DNA from: Sordaria brevicollis
Lineage: Eukaryota; Ascomycota; Sordariomycetes; Sordariales; Sordariaceae
Direction of reading: 5' to 3'
NCBI GenBank assembly: GCA_033439795.1
Contig: JAUTDP010000009.1
Location: 434,001-498,000 of the forward strand
DNA: 64,000 bases
The stretch's first letter is position 1. Each line of letters opens with the position of its first letter. The position numbers and the translations under genes are program-made. The notes below the pieces were generated by a model, which did not search any database, was not told the origin of the DNA, and saw only the letters and a program-made list of their open reading frames with translations. Positions 51,401-63,400 of this stretch are shown piece after piece.

Positions 51401-53150
51401 TTATAAAACATTTTAACCTACCTATTAAACCTTAATCGTTACGTATAATTAAAGGAAGTACGTAAATAAATAGCGAAAATTTCGTTCGTAAAATACCACG
51501 CTATTTAAGGACGTACTTATTTTAAAAATACCATTATTATAGACTTTAATAACTCCGCTCTTTATTTATAATTCTTTTAACGTATTTATAATTCACTATT
51601 AATAGGGTATTTAAGGAAAGAAAAGACTTTTTACTTATTATTATAATTTTACTTTTAACTAAAAATATATTAATCCGTTAAAACGTATTACAAAGCGTAC
51701 CTTTAATACGCAAAGATAAAGCCCTTACGATACTCTTTTTATAATTTATTAAAATTATTAGCCGTTCTTTTCGTACTATAAAAGGATATTTCCGTTAATT
51801 ACATTACCCTATTAACGCCCTATTTTTAAAAAGGATAGGAATTTAAATACATCGTAATAATTATTAATTAATTAATTAAAATATATTACTTCATCCTTTA
51901 TAAAACTTTAACGGCGGAGGAATTAGCGGAGCGTTTTATCGATAGAATTTATAGCCTTTATAATATACCCGATATTATTATTTCCGATTATAATATATAA
52001 TTTATTTTAACGTTTTAAAAGATTTTATCCTTAAAATTAAAAGTAAATTTAAAACCTTCGTTTACTTTCTACCTATTTATTAATAATTAAACCGAACGTA
52101 TTAACGCCGAAATAGAATATTACTTAAAGATTTATATTAATTAGGCCTAAAATAATTAAATCAATTAATTACTAATTATAGAATTTACGGGAAATAATAC
52201 CGTTTTTAAAATCACGGGAATATTCCCCTTCTTTATTAATTACAATTTCAACCTATATATAAATATTAAACCAATTACCCTTTACCCTCCTAAATTATTA
52301 AAAATTTAAAAGGCCGAATTTTTTAAAACTTATAAAATAATAGAACGGTTTAAAATTATCCTCAATTTTATAATAATTAAAGTAAAATAAATATAATAAT
52401 ATTATAAAGATAATACTAATATTAAAAAGTCGGACGCCCCAATTTATAAATTAAACGATATAATCTTCTTTAATATTTAAAATTTCGAAATTGGTCGCCC
52501 GTATACTAAATTTATTCCACTTTTCGAAAATCCTTTCCTAATTATTAAAATTAATACCTATTCTATTACCCTTAAATTACTAATTAATATAAAATATAAA
52601 CGGACTTTTAATATAAATAAAATAAAATTTTAATTACCGGCGGGGTTATTAAATTAAATATAATAATAATAAAATATCCGTACTAATATAAGGAGGATTA
52701 TATACTAAACGGATAATAGTAAGGATTCTTTTGAATAGGATTTTATAAAAATCGATAAATATAAAAAGAAAAGGGGTTATTAAATATATTACGTTATTTA
52801 AACTCCCTTTCATAAACCTAATTAGTAACTACATATTAATATAACAATATATTTAAAAAAGGTTAAAGAATTTTACAAAAAGTATCCCGACGCTTTAATA
52901 CCGCTAAATTAGGCTAAAGCCGAAAAGAAGAAGTTTAAAGAAAAAATATAAAGATTAGAAGAATTAAAAATACTATTGGAAAAGGGGGATTCGCTAGCGG
53001 AAAATATAGAAATTCTAACCGAGGAATAAAAAGAGGTAAGGAAGAGGTTACTACGGTTAAAGGCCGCCGCGGCTATAAATACGTTTCGAAGTATAATAAT
53101 ACATTTAATAAAGATTTCTATTATTTTATATAATAATAATTAATTATACG
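48430..53150 (+). pseudogene. C pol relic: PR, RT, RNase H, integrase, chromodomain, coiled-coil tail
   Basis: Protease: IFAFIDYSF near 48480 (mutated DCGAS). RT: RIRIKEGYK near 50165, then the catalytic AYFNDILIYSD at 50322-50353. RNase H runs to about 51000. Integrase has LAERFIDRIYSLYNIPDIIISD at about 51920-51985, a decayed NGQTERINAE at about 52080-52110, and the region matching NWxxxLPxAEF after it. The chromodomain is badly decayed, but its end (LKKVKEFYKKYPDAL) is readable near 52860. An unusual Glu/Lys-rich coiled-coil tail follows at 52915-53080. This is the most complete polyprotein relic here. Confidence 0.93.
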
Positions 53151-53171
53151 GCTTTTTTTAATTAGGGGTAA

Positions 53172-53466
53172 TATTATAGGCTTAGTTTAATAATTATACG
53201 TAATTTAATTATATACTTATATTAAGGTTATAATTACTATTGAGATAATTATAACCTTACTCGGCTGGCCCGCTGCCGCGGTCGTATAGCGATACGGTCG
53301 CAGTCCCGGTCACATAACCACGCGCGCCCTGCGCACGCATAGTCTATACGCTGTACTTTTATAAGGGCAGCTACCCGCGTATAGCTTCGCTCCCTTTCCT
53401 CTTTTCCTTCCTCGTATAATATTATATATCCTATTCTACCTACCTTGGTCGTGTTTACCCGTGATA
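53172..53466 (+). repeat. C 3' LTR (295 bp)
   Basis: The inner (left) 60 bp is RIPed so heavily that the CACGTG hairpin is erased (TACGTAATTTAATTATATA). The outer part is intact, ending GGTCGTGTTTACCCGTGATA. A short AGGGGTA purine tract lies just before it. Confidence 0.95.
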
Positions 53467-53471
53467 GTTTA

Positions 53472-54900
53472 TTTAATATTAATCTTCGAAAAAATCTTTA
53501 CTTAATTAATTTTAATAATTATTTCGTTAATTAAGGAGAAAAGGTACTTATCTTTCCTTATAATAATATTAAATTTCCGATAATTTATATAGAATTTTAA
53601 TCCGCCGTTAGCTTTTAATACGAAGAGGATGGGTATAATTTAAAGTATAAAATTACTCTTAATAAATCCTTTAATTAAGGCTTCGTTTACGTAATTCCAA
53701 TAAACTTTTAATTTATCGACCGATATTTTATATAATAGGCTATATTTAAAATCTTCGGGTTTCGTTCCGTTTATTAAATCGATTTTATAATTATTAGCGT
53801 AGTAATTTAATAGGGTATCGGATTCCTTCTTATTAAATATATTTAAATATTTATAAACGTATTTAAGGATTTCTTTTTTAATTCGTTTATATAATTCTAC
53901 TTTATCCTTAATAAGGGCTTATTTTTTATAATCGTTAATAAATCGATTAAATTTATAAAAATTAATTACTCCTATATATTCTCATTTAACGAATATAAAA
54001 AAAGCGTTAATACCAATTACTATAAAATCGTTATAATATTTATATTAACCTACGCCGTTTCTTTTTAACTAATATCGATTTCGCGTATCTTCGCTTTAAT
54101 AAGGATTGTTTCTTCGTTCGGCTTTAAATATTTCGATATATTTTCGTCGTATAGGTATTGCGTCCTCCTCTTCCCGTTTTAGAGCGTATTAATTTAATAA
54201 TTAACGTTCTATTTTCATTAAATTTTCGTTTTCTCCGTATTAAATTAATTATTCCTTCGATTCTTCGAAAAATTCGATTAATCGATTATATTTCGCTAAG
54301 GGAAATAATATTACGGTTTTAACGAAATTTTCGAATTCGGTAATCCGTTTATTAAAGGTTAAGAGAATAATAATTATTTTATTAAAAATAAATTTCGTAT
54401 TTATAATATCGATTAAAATTTTATACTTTTTTAATTAATATTTATTTAAAATAACGTTATATCCCGAATTAATAACGATTATTACTTCTTTTTCGAATTT
54501 CTATCCCTATATTTTAATAATACTTTACAAATATTAATCGATTATTTTATTATATTATTTAATATACCCTCCTACTATATAAGGTTAAAAACCGTACAAT
54601 TTTTCTATTCTTTATTTTATTATATTATTAGCGAAATTTTTATTTATAAAAATATTACCGTTTATTCTTAAATTAATAAACGCATTATTCGTAAATAAAA
54701 TTTTTTTATTATTACCTATTATAATATAGGATGTAACTAATATAAATTTACCTAAATAATCTTTTAAAAATCCTTTATTTACCTTTATACTTTCTAATAA
54801 TATTTCTTTTAAGTTTTTTTTAAAATAAGTATTTATTAATTTAATCCCTAGGAGGGAATTTAATATTCTTAAGGTAATTAATTTTCTACTTTATCGTCGG
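53472..54900 (-). pseudogene. B pol relic, part 1: protease and N-terminal RT
   Basis: Minus strand, upstream of the C insertion. A stretch near 54620-54690 reads FTNNAFINLRINGNIF, compatible with the (L/V)xDSGCxAxAFxN region of gypsy aspartic proteases. The remainder down to the break at 53472 should be the RT N-terminus. C therefore split B's RT ahead of its catalytic box. Confidence 0.7.
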
Positions 54901-54949
54901 TTGGTTTATTATCCTCTTTATTTTTATAGTTATAATAATCGATAAATTC

Positions 54950-57100
54950 GTTAATATAATTAGGGTTACTACTATAACGATTAGGGCAATCGCGGAAACG
55001 ATATCCGGTTTCTTTATATACGAAATATTTATTCTCTTTAAATAATGTATAAATTTCCTTATAAATTATATTAGGGGTACGACGGGAATTACTTCGGTTA
55101 TTATTATTAATATTAATATTATTATTAATAATATTATTAAAATTTTTATTAAAATCAATAAAACCCCTAATTTTACTAAATAAATTCGTAAAAAAAGAGG
55201 AAGTATTTTTATTCTTATTTTTATTTTCCTTCTTAATTTTATTATTACGAAAAATACGTTAATTAATTTCGACCGCCTTTTTAATTATTAAAGTATATTA
55301 ATTAAAAATAACGTCCTTTTATTCGTATCCCTAAAGGAAAGCGTTTTAAATAATACCTGGAAATTTTTAATTAAATTCCTATTTTTATAAATTAGGAGGA
55401 CAATTATATTCCCCGGCTAAACGTACGAATTTATTACGGAATTCTTAGAAGTTTTTATTTATTTCGAATTTTAAATCGTTAAATTCGTAAATAGCCTTCT
55501 CCTTTCGATTATAATTATAATATTCAGTACGTAAATAAGTAAATAATTTATTAAAAATTTTAATATTATAAAAACCGTCGGCGAAATAAGGTTTAAAGTC
55601 TTAAATAATTTTATTAACGGTATAATTCTTAATATATATCTTTTTAATTTCGTTATTAAAAAAATAATTAATATTTAATTTAAATTTATTAAAAATATAA
55701 CGGTATTAAACGTTAAAAATAATAATATTTTTATCCTTTTCGTTATAAAAATAAGGCGGGTCTTTCTCTTTAATTAATAGGCATTTATAATTAATAATAG
55801 AGAAATCGGTAATAAGCGTCTCTTCGTAATAGCTTTTATTATTATTATTATTATTATAATCGGCGCGATTATAGCGTTCGAAGTTCTCGGGAATTAAGAA
55901 GGCGACCTTTTTTTTATAGAGGTTAATATTCTCCTTATAGAAGTTAATATTCTCTTTAATTAAAATAGTGATTATAATATATAAATTAATTACGTCGCCG
56001 TCCTAGGTAATTATTACGCCTTTTAATTCTTTAATTTAAACTTTTATGATTATTAAATTATCTTTAATTTTAACGAACTCCTTCTCTTTCTCAATTAATT
56101 TATAGCGGGTCTTATTTTATTTAATAAAGAAGCGGAAATAAGAAAGATAATCCTTAATCGAGGAATTATTTTTTTTATTTATATAGAATATTTTATTTAT
56201 CGGTATATCCGTTATTTAATAGAATATTATTTTAAATTCTTTTATTATTGGATAAATCGTTATTTCGACCGTCGTTAAACGGGGTATTATTTTAAACGCT
56301 TTCGTTAAAATAATTAATAATTTAATACAATTTAATAAATTAGGTTTAAAATTTATAATTCTTTTCGCATAACGTAGCGTTCTTATAATATAAAATTTCG
56401 TAATTATCCGGTTCGAAGTTAAAATCCTCACTCCCGTAAACTTCTAATAATTAATATATTAAAAATATATTCTTACTTTATTCCTTATATAAATCTTCGC
56501 GGAAACGTTCGTTATTTATTTCGACGCCTTTTTAATATTTTAGTAAATTAGTAGCGTATTTGTATATTTATTTTAAATTAATATTTAAATTAATAATAAT
56601 AATTTAATATTTTTATTATTAAGAAAGGATAATTTCCGCTAAGATAATTCGTAATTTAATTTCTTTAAAAATAATACGTACACTTTTAGGATCTTCGATA
56701 ATAAATTTAAAAATATTAAAATCTATTAATAAAATATTATTATTATTTTATTCTTAATAATTTTAATTTATAACCGTTAAAATTTTAAAAATAAAGGCTA
56801 AATATCTTTTATTATATCAGGCTTAATATTTCGTAATTATATTAATTTTCGTATATAAAAAACCGAATAAATCTTCTATATTAAACGTATAACGAACGTT
56901 AGCGAATTTATTAATAACTTCCTAATTAAAAAACGTAATAACTTTATTTATATTCTCCGGGATATTATAATCCTTTAAATTAAATTTATTAATATTATAT
57001 AATTAAATATCCTATTTTTCTTTAAAAGTACCGATTATAATATCGTTAAACGAACGACGCTTAAAAATATCGTTTTATTAAATAATTATATTAAAAATAA
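54950..57100 (-). pseudogene. B gag relic with well-preserved zinc knuckle
   Basis: Minus-strand gag. At about 54985-55029 the frame reads YFVYKETGYRFRDCPN. With two Tyr as mutated Cys and one as mutated His this is CX2CX4HX4C, with the last Cys still intact. It is the clearest nucleocapsid motif in the window. An Asn/Ile-rich run precedes pol. The upstream limit is approximate. Confidence 0.78.
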
Positions 57101-57351
57101 TAGGTATATCCATAATATCGAATTTAATTTACTCGACCGCGAATTTATTAAATATATTCTTCCTTTAAACTTTATTTATTTAAACGCTCTCGGTAATAAA
57201 TAGCTTAGCGGTTTTAACCGCGGTAGCCTTTTCGTCGGGGGTCTATACCATTATAATTAATTACGAAGGTATATATTATAATTACTTTAATCGGTAAATA
57301 GGTTTAAAATATTTAAATACCTCTTTAATATATTAAGGATAATTTTATAAT

Positions 57352-57616
57352 TATTACGAACGATATAATTATAAAAGATAAGTTTAATATATTAAATCTA
57401 AATCTATTATAAAATTATAAAATAAAGAAGAAAAGAAGAAAACGAATAAAAGGCACGCCCCGCGCTAGGGTTTATACCTGGGCGCGGGCGACCTACGAAG
57501 GTAGTACGCAATCACGTACGCTAGTACGGTCAACCTCTATCAAGGTAACCGCCCAAGCGACAACCGGTCCGCTAGATAGGGCCCTAATAGGGACCCTATC
57601 CGCCAGCGCCGTAACA
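57352..57616 (-). repeat. B LTR, right copy (5' LTR)
   Basis: 265 bp. The inner (left) end is RIPed, TATTACGAACGATATAATT. The outer (right) end is intact, ending GCCGTAACA. The core CACGCCCCGCGCTAGGGTTT is unmutated. Confidence 0.95.
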
Positions 57617-57621
57617 TAACC

Positions 57622-59604
57622 TATAAAAATAGTAATTAAAATATATATAGTAAACTTTAAATTAGCGATAAGCGGTATATTAAATATTTATTTTTTATTA
57701 ATATAAAGAATTTAATAACTAATAACGTTTATAAATAAACGCTTTTCGTAAAGGACGGAATATATTTATATAACTTTAAATTAAAATTTACCTAATATAA
57801 TAGGGAATTCGAATAATAAAATAATATAAGCGTAAATAGGATAAATATAACCGTTTATTTCAATTAAAAATCGGATTATATTTTAAATACAAATTCCCTT
57901 TATAATAATAAACGTTCTTTTTATAATAAAAAATAGAATGAGAATAATTAGGATTTAAAACTCTTTAATAATTTTCTTATTAATTATAATATAATATTAG
58001 CAACCCTTATCGACGAAGATATAAAATAAATTACAATTATTAATAATAAATAAAATTAAAGTAAATTCTATTTCCATTTCCGATTTAAAATCTTCTATTT
58101 TATTCAATATTTTTATTTCCGGCTCCGGAGCCCGATTTTATATTAGAGTTAAGCTTTTACTTACTATTTAGGGGCGGAATTATAGGCTTCGTTATCGTCG
58201 TCGTCCTTTAAAAGCGGAAGGACCTTAATAATAGTAGTTTAAATACGTACTCTATTAATAGAAAGGGGAATAATTAACCGGTATAAATAAATTAAAATAC
58301 GGTATTTAAAAGCGCTATAGCGTATATATAAATTATTATTTTAATAATATTAATACTCCTTATCCAATACCTATTTAATACGTTTAATAAAAGCGGAGGT
58401 AAAAGCGCTTACGCTAAAACCGCCTCGACTTCGTCCGCTTCGATTACGGGTTATATATATAATACCTATAATAATATTTCCGTTAATATCGATTAAACGT
58501 AGGGTAAAAATTATAAAAATAAGATAGAATATAATATGTAGGGTATAAAAAACGGTAAGATAATTAATAAAAGTAATACCGGGGATATAAAATCTATTAT
58601 TTTTAATTTTACTTTTTTAATTATATTAATATCGATAGTAATCCTCCTTAAATTTTATTATTTATTCGTATTTAAACGCATAGTATTAAAATTATTTAAA
58701 ATATTCGTAATAATTATTAAAGAAAATAATTATAAATATTTTATCGTACTATTTCTTATTAAAAGTACGGCGGAAATAATCTAATTTAATAAGATTTTCC
58801 TATAAATAACCGCTTACTTTAAATATTTTATTATTAAAATCGGTCAAGTAAATAATAAATAATTCGCCGTTTTTCTAACGTATATAGGTAAATTTATCGA
58901 AGGCCGTTTTTTAATTTTCATAGGAACCGAAAATCGTATAGATTTATTTAAAAAATTTAATTAAACCTTTTTTATTACGTATAATTATAGCGGTCTAAAA
59001 TCCCTTTAATTATTAACCGTATTCGGTAAAAAACGTATTAATAATTTCGTATTAAACGGTATTTAAATTATTATAAAACCCTTATTTAATATCGCTATTA
59101 TATATTATAACGAATTTATTAAAAAAAAACTCAAAGGTATAGGGTTAGCCGTTTTATTTAAAGAATTTTAATTATTTTTTATAATAGGGAATTAAATTTA
59201 TATTATTATTAAAATTATCGTTAATTAGGGTTTTAAAAAGGGATTTCTTTTTACAAACGGAATATTTAATCGCTCTAAAATTTAAATAAGGTATAAAGGT
59301 ATTAAAAATAAAGGTAATATTAAATAAAAGGGATTTAATATAATCCTTAAAAGTTACGTTACTTTTAAAGGCTTTAATTAAACCTTTAATTAGGCTTTTA
59401 TTACTACTACTATTATTTAATATACCGTTTTAGGAGTCGTAAAACTCCTCTTTACTATTAATATATATATCGTTAAATCCGATTATAATATTAAAAATAC
59501 TATAATACCGCGCCTAAAATTATTAATCTTCCGTTTATAAATATTATTATCTATTTATTAAATTTACTATTTATTATCCGCTTTTTATAGGTAGTAGAAT
59601 TTAA
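57622..59604 (-). pseudogene. A gag region (5' part, right of B)
   Basis: By position, the 2 kb between A's 5' LTR and the B insertion should hold gag and the start of pol on the minus strand. It is RIP-saturated and I cannot point to a convincing zinc knuckle or protease motif, so the call rests on the order of elements rather than on motifs. Confidence 0.5.
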
Positions 59605-59842
59605 TATAAAGGGTATAATACAATTAGTATAGATATTAGGTCTTAACGAATTAATAAGGTTCTACGAAGAGGAAAGGGAGGAAGGGAGGCGCCTTCTAAG
59701 CGGCACTAACCAACTATCCTTTTGAGGGCTAGGCACGGGCTATTCCGCTTACCGTAGTAGTAAGGACCGCGATTGGCGGCCCGCTTAGCGGCGCGACTGG
59801 CAGTGCCAGTCAGACTCAGCCACGGGCATTAGCCCTATAATA
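59605..59842 (-). repeat. A LTR, right copy (5' LTR)
   Basis: 238 bp, matching the left copy. The inner (left) end is RIPed, TATAAAGGGTATAATAC. The outer (right) end is intact, with GGCAGTGCCAGTCAGACTCA. On the minus strand it begins TGTTATAGGG or its RIPed form. Confidence 0.95.
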
Positions 59843-60052
59843 GAAAGAAAAAATTCTATAGGAGGAATAGGTTCGCGATGGGAGGAAGGCCTGTAAGCGG
59901 TTAATTAGTGCACGGGTTAATTAATTACGTAAATTAGGACGAAAATACGGGCACGCAATTAAATTAGAGGGACTAAATTCTAAAAAGTACTTATAAATAA
60001 TAATTAAATAGCGACCGTTATTATAGTAATTAAAAGGAAAAAAGGGGGTTAA
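59843..60052 (+). other. E 3' region, right of the A insertion, with polypurine tract
   Basis: This is the rest of E's 3' non-coding sequence. The run AAAAGGAAAAAAGGGGG at 60032-60048, four bases before the 3' LTR, is the polypurine tract that primes plus-strand DNA synthesis and confirms plus orientation for E. The left half (59843-59960) is only lightly RIPed. Confidence 0.8.
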
Positions 60053-60230
60053 TATTATAGGACTACTACCCAAGAGGTTATATTAAACTCTATAGCCTAA
60101 TTAGCTCCTTGTAATTGCCCTTGTAACTATAGCTCGGGCGGTACGCACTAACTCTATAGAGTCACTTACGTGCTTACAACCCCCTTTAAAAGGATAAAGT
60201 CTGCGACCCTACTTTGCGGTACGGCTTTTC
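60053..60230 (+). repeat. E 3' LTR, truncated
   Basis: It starts TATTATAGGACT and matches the outer and middle part of the split 5' LTR through ACGGCTTTTC at 60230, then similarity stops. About 120 bp of the inner-equivalent LTR end is missing. Its left part is RIPed and its right part is intact, the reverse of the 5' copy. Confidence 0.88.
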
Positions 60231-60410
60231 TAATCTCAATTCTTAGACCTACCTACCTCCGAAACGGCACCCTCGGGCGCTACCCCACCACCCCCACTCC
60301 AATACCTATATAACCAATCAGCGCCTAGGGATATTATTTTTGCAGTAGCAGGTTTGAGGCGATTTTGTACGATTTGGCTATAGGCGATAGAAAAGTACTC
60401 CTATAAGAAT
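60231..60410. other. RIP-spared junction at the truncated end of E
   Basis: Normal base composition (CACCCCCACTCC, ATAACCAATCAGCGCC, GCAGTAGCAGG). It begins exactly where E's 3' LTR similarity ends. It includes CCAATCA and TATATAA elements (about 60308-60320) that could be promoter-like for the relic on its right. It may be the terminus of another element or unique sequence. Confidence 0.45.
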
Positions 60411-60419
60411 AAATTCTAT

Positions 60420-63400
60420 TACCCTATTAAATTTATATTTCCCTCCTATAGGAATAAACCCCAATACCTATCCTATATTAATATTATAATAATATTCGGT
60501 TCGTAATTACCTAATTATATTATCGTCTTTAAAAATTATTAATAACTCTTTTTAATACTTATTACAATTCCCGCTAATCCTACCGGATTAGCTAATATCT
60601 ATTTTCTATTTATTTAAATTTATATCCGAATTTTCTATTCTATATAATATACCGCTATTATAAATAAGGGTTTATTTACTTTCGTCGTCCTTTATATTAT
60701 ATTTTATAAATATATTTCCGCTACCGAATTAAGTATTAAATCCTAACGGGGTTAATAGTGATTTTAAATATTTTATTCGTATTATTTAAAAATTTTAATT
60801 TAGTATTTACTTTAAAGGTATTTGAAAAAACTTCTTTTATAATTAAATTAATATTATTCGGAAGGATAATTAATTATTTAGCCTTTATATTAAATAATTA
60901 GTTATTATACTATAAAATTAGGATATTTATAAAATTCTCCGTCGCTAAAGCGTTATAATATAATTCGAAGACGAAAATAAATTATATAAATTTATTATAC
61001 TCTAGAATAAATTTATTAATTTATTTAAATATATTAATTTCTTTTTATCCTTCGCTAAATAAAATAACGCTTTTTATATTAATAAATATAAACTTTATAA
61101 TATTACCGATTTAAATAATATAAATTAAATTATATTGGTTATAAAAGAATATATTAACGATTTACGTTTCTATACCCCGCGGTTATATTCCCTCCTTTTT
61201 AATTTAATATAATATTTTTATATATATTAGCTATCGTTTATATAACGTTCGGATTATATTTAATATATATCTTTTAAAATTTATATAATCTTTATTATTA
61301 TTATAAATATAATAGTTCCTAAGAATTTAAATTTCTTTATATAAATAATTAGATTATATTTATATTATAACGGGGTAATTAAACGTATATAAAATACCTT
61401 TACTATATTCGGCGTTTTTATATTTTATATTCGGACTATAATAATTATTAAAGATTTAATTATTAAAGGGATTATAAATTTAATTATTAACCCTTCTTTT
61501 TAAAAATTAAATTAATTAGGGTAGGTTAATTTTAAACGTATAATTTCTAATCCTAATTTCGTTATTATTTATAATAATTATAATTATTTAAATATTATTT
61601 AAGGCTTTAAATTAAATTAAAAAAATACGATACGCAATTTTATTATTTATTTATTAATTAATAACTTTAATATTCGTAAATTTTTTCGTCCTTAATAATT
61701 TTAACCGTTTATTTTATTTTAAAAGCGGTAAGTAATTCTTATTTTTATTTAAATATTTTATACATTTTCATTGGTTATATCGTTTTTAATTATCGATAAA
61801 TTATACGTCCTATTTTTTAAATTTTATAAAAATCTATATATATTTTCTTAATATCGTTTCCTAAAAGTAGAACGATATTAAACGAAGAAGAATTATATCC
61901 TTTAAATTCTTATTATTAACGAAAACGAGGGAGAATTCGCCGGTATTTACCACTTATATAATAAATTATTCTTAGACTTTTTAAATATAAACCCGGTCTA
62001 ATTTGGAGATAGGCTTTTCTTCGTTTATAGCGATTAAAAAACGATTTTTTATATACATAAAATTATATCCGTTTAATTAAATACTTAGCAATTTTATAAT
62101 CGTAAATAGTAAATAATTCCCGTCCTTATTTTTGTTTATATTAAAATAAATTTTATTAATTTTATTTTTCGGTATTTTTAGTTATTAATCGAATAAAATA
62201 CGTACGGATTTAATAAATTTAAAAAAATTAAAGAAATTAAAATTGAATTTTATTATAAAATATAATTCCTTTATAATATATTTTATTTTAAAATTATAGC
62301 CTTTTTTATATATAATTTTATCGATATTTATTATTTTTAATTTATTAACGTTAATAATAAAAGTATTAAAATTATATTTGAAGTTATTATTTATATCGAA
62401 GGTCCTTCTTATATTATAAATTAGATCGTTTAAATTTATAATAAAATATTTATATTACCGATTTAAATTAAAAAATACCCCGATTACGATAAATTTATGA
62501 TCAATATCCGCTTTTATGATATATATTAATATTTATATATTGTACGAATTTTAATTATTTTTATTCGCGTAATTTAATTTAGCGATTATAATATATTCCG
62601 TTAAATAATTAATTATTTCCCCTTTTTCTTTTATAAAGGGAAGTTTATTAATTATAGATTTGAAATATTATACTTTTCGTAATTCCTACGATTAGAAATT
62701 ATTAATTAAAAACTTTTTATTAATATTTTGAAGTCGGGTTTCGTTCGGTATACTATAGCCGGTAATAATTAGAAAGAGATTAATTTAATTATAAAATACG
62801 TTAACCGTTCGTTTGCTATTAATATTAAATATAATAAAAATTCTATTTATAATTATAAATCGACGTTTACGGAAATATTTACTATTGGTTTATTAATTAT
62901 AACTATATATAAAATTCTAGAATTAGAATTTAAGAAATTTAATAGAAGAAAATATATTATACCGTTTATTAATATAAATATTATTAATTATATATATATA
63001 ATTTATAAGAATAATTTCACTATTCGTCGAAATAGTAAATTAAATTCCGTCGATTTTAATACGTTCGACTTCTAATATAACGGTGTATTTAAATTATTAT
63101 TTAATATATTAGAATAATTTAACGATAAGGAGGTCCGACCCGAACGTAGCGAGGACTATAAATATTTTAAATTTTCTGATAACGAAGACGAAAATAATAT
63201 AATTATATATAATTAAAATAAAAATTCGGGGGATAAGAATAATATATAAAATTTAAATAGTAATAATTTTAATTCTAATTCGAATTAATATACTTTCGCC
63301 CCCTTACTTATATAACTATTAATATTAAAGGTATTTATCCCTATTTGATAATATCGATTATATAAATACTTATATATATATATATTATTAATTCCCGTTA

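Larger units (their letters stand above)
46103..53466 (+). mobile_element. Element C: chromodomain Ty3/gypsy retrotransposon, youngest of the stack
   Basis: 7364 bp with 295-bp LTRs of identical length and a perfect GTTTA duplication. Gag and pol are on the plus strand. It is inserted in B's RT and has no insertion of its own, so it is the last arrival in the E-A-B-C series, yet its interior is as RIP-saturated as the others. Confidence 0.96.
42980..57616 (-). mobile_element. Element B: Ty3/gypsy retrotransposon, minus strand, interrupted by C
   Basis: It is bounded by 265-bp LTRs of identical length. The polypurine tract on the minus strand (CTACCCCCCCCCTCG on plus, about 43245-43260) beside the left LTR and minus-strand gag and pol give its orientation. 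Net length without C is about 7.27 kb. It sits in A between A's gag region and its RT. Confidence 0.95.
37782..59842 (-). mobile_element. Element A: chromodomain Ty3/gypsy retrotransposon, minus strand, interrupted by B
   Basis: It is bounded by 238-bp LTRs of identical length. Orientation is shown by pol on the minus strand and by the polypurine tract (CCTCCCCTTTTTCCCC on the plus strand, about 38024-38039) beside the left LTR. Flanking 5-mers are GAAAT and GAAAG, a near match. Net length without B is about 7.4 kb. A interrupts the 3' non-coding region of E, and B separates its gag from most of its pol. Confidence 0.93.
19471..60230 (+). mobile_element. Element E: host retrotransposon of the nested stack (interrupted by D and A)
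   Basis: A gypsy element whose two LTRs lie 40 kb apart because other elements jumped into it. The 5' LTR is split by D at 19596-30725, and the 3' non-coding region is split by A at 37782-59842. Removing both inserts and their duplications leaves about 7.56 kb, normal for a gypsy element. Gag and pol lie at about 31.0-36.1 kb on the plus strand. The 3' LTR is truncated at 60230. It is the oldest member of the stack and a relative of F. Confidence 0.9.

Noticed and set aside
56216..56431. Open frame of 71 codons, minus strand
   Set aside because: On the same strand as B gag and perhaps part of it, but too short and featureless to list as a separate gene.
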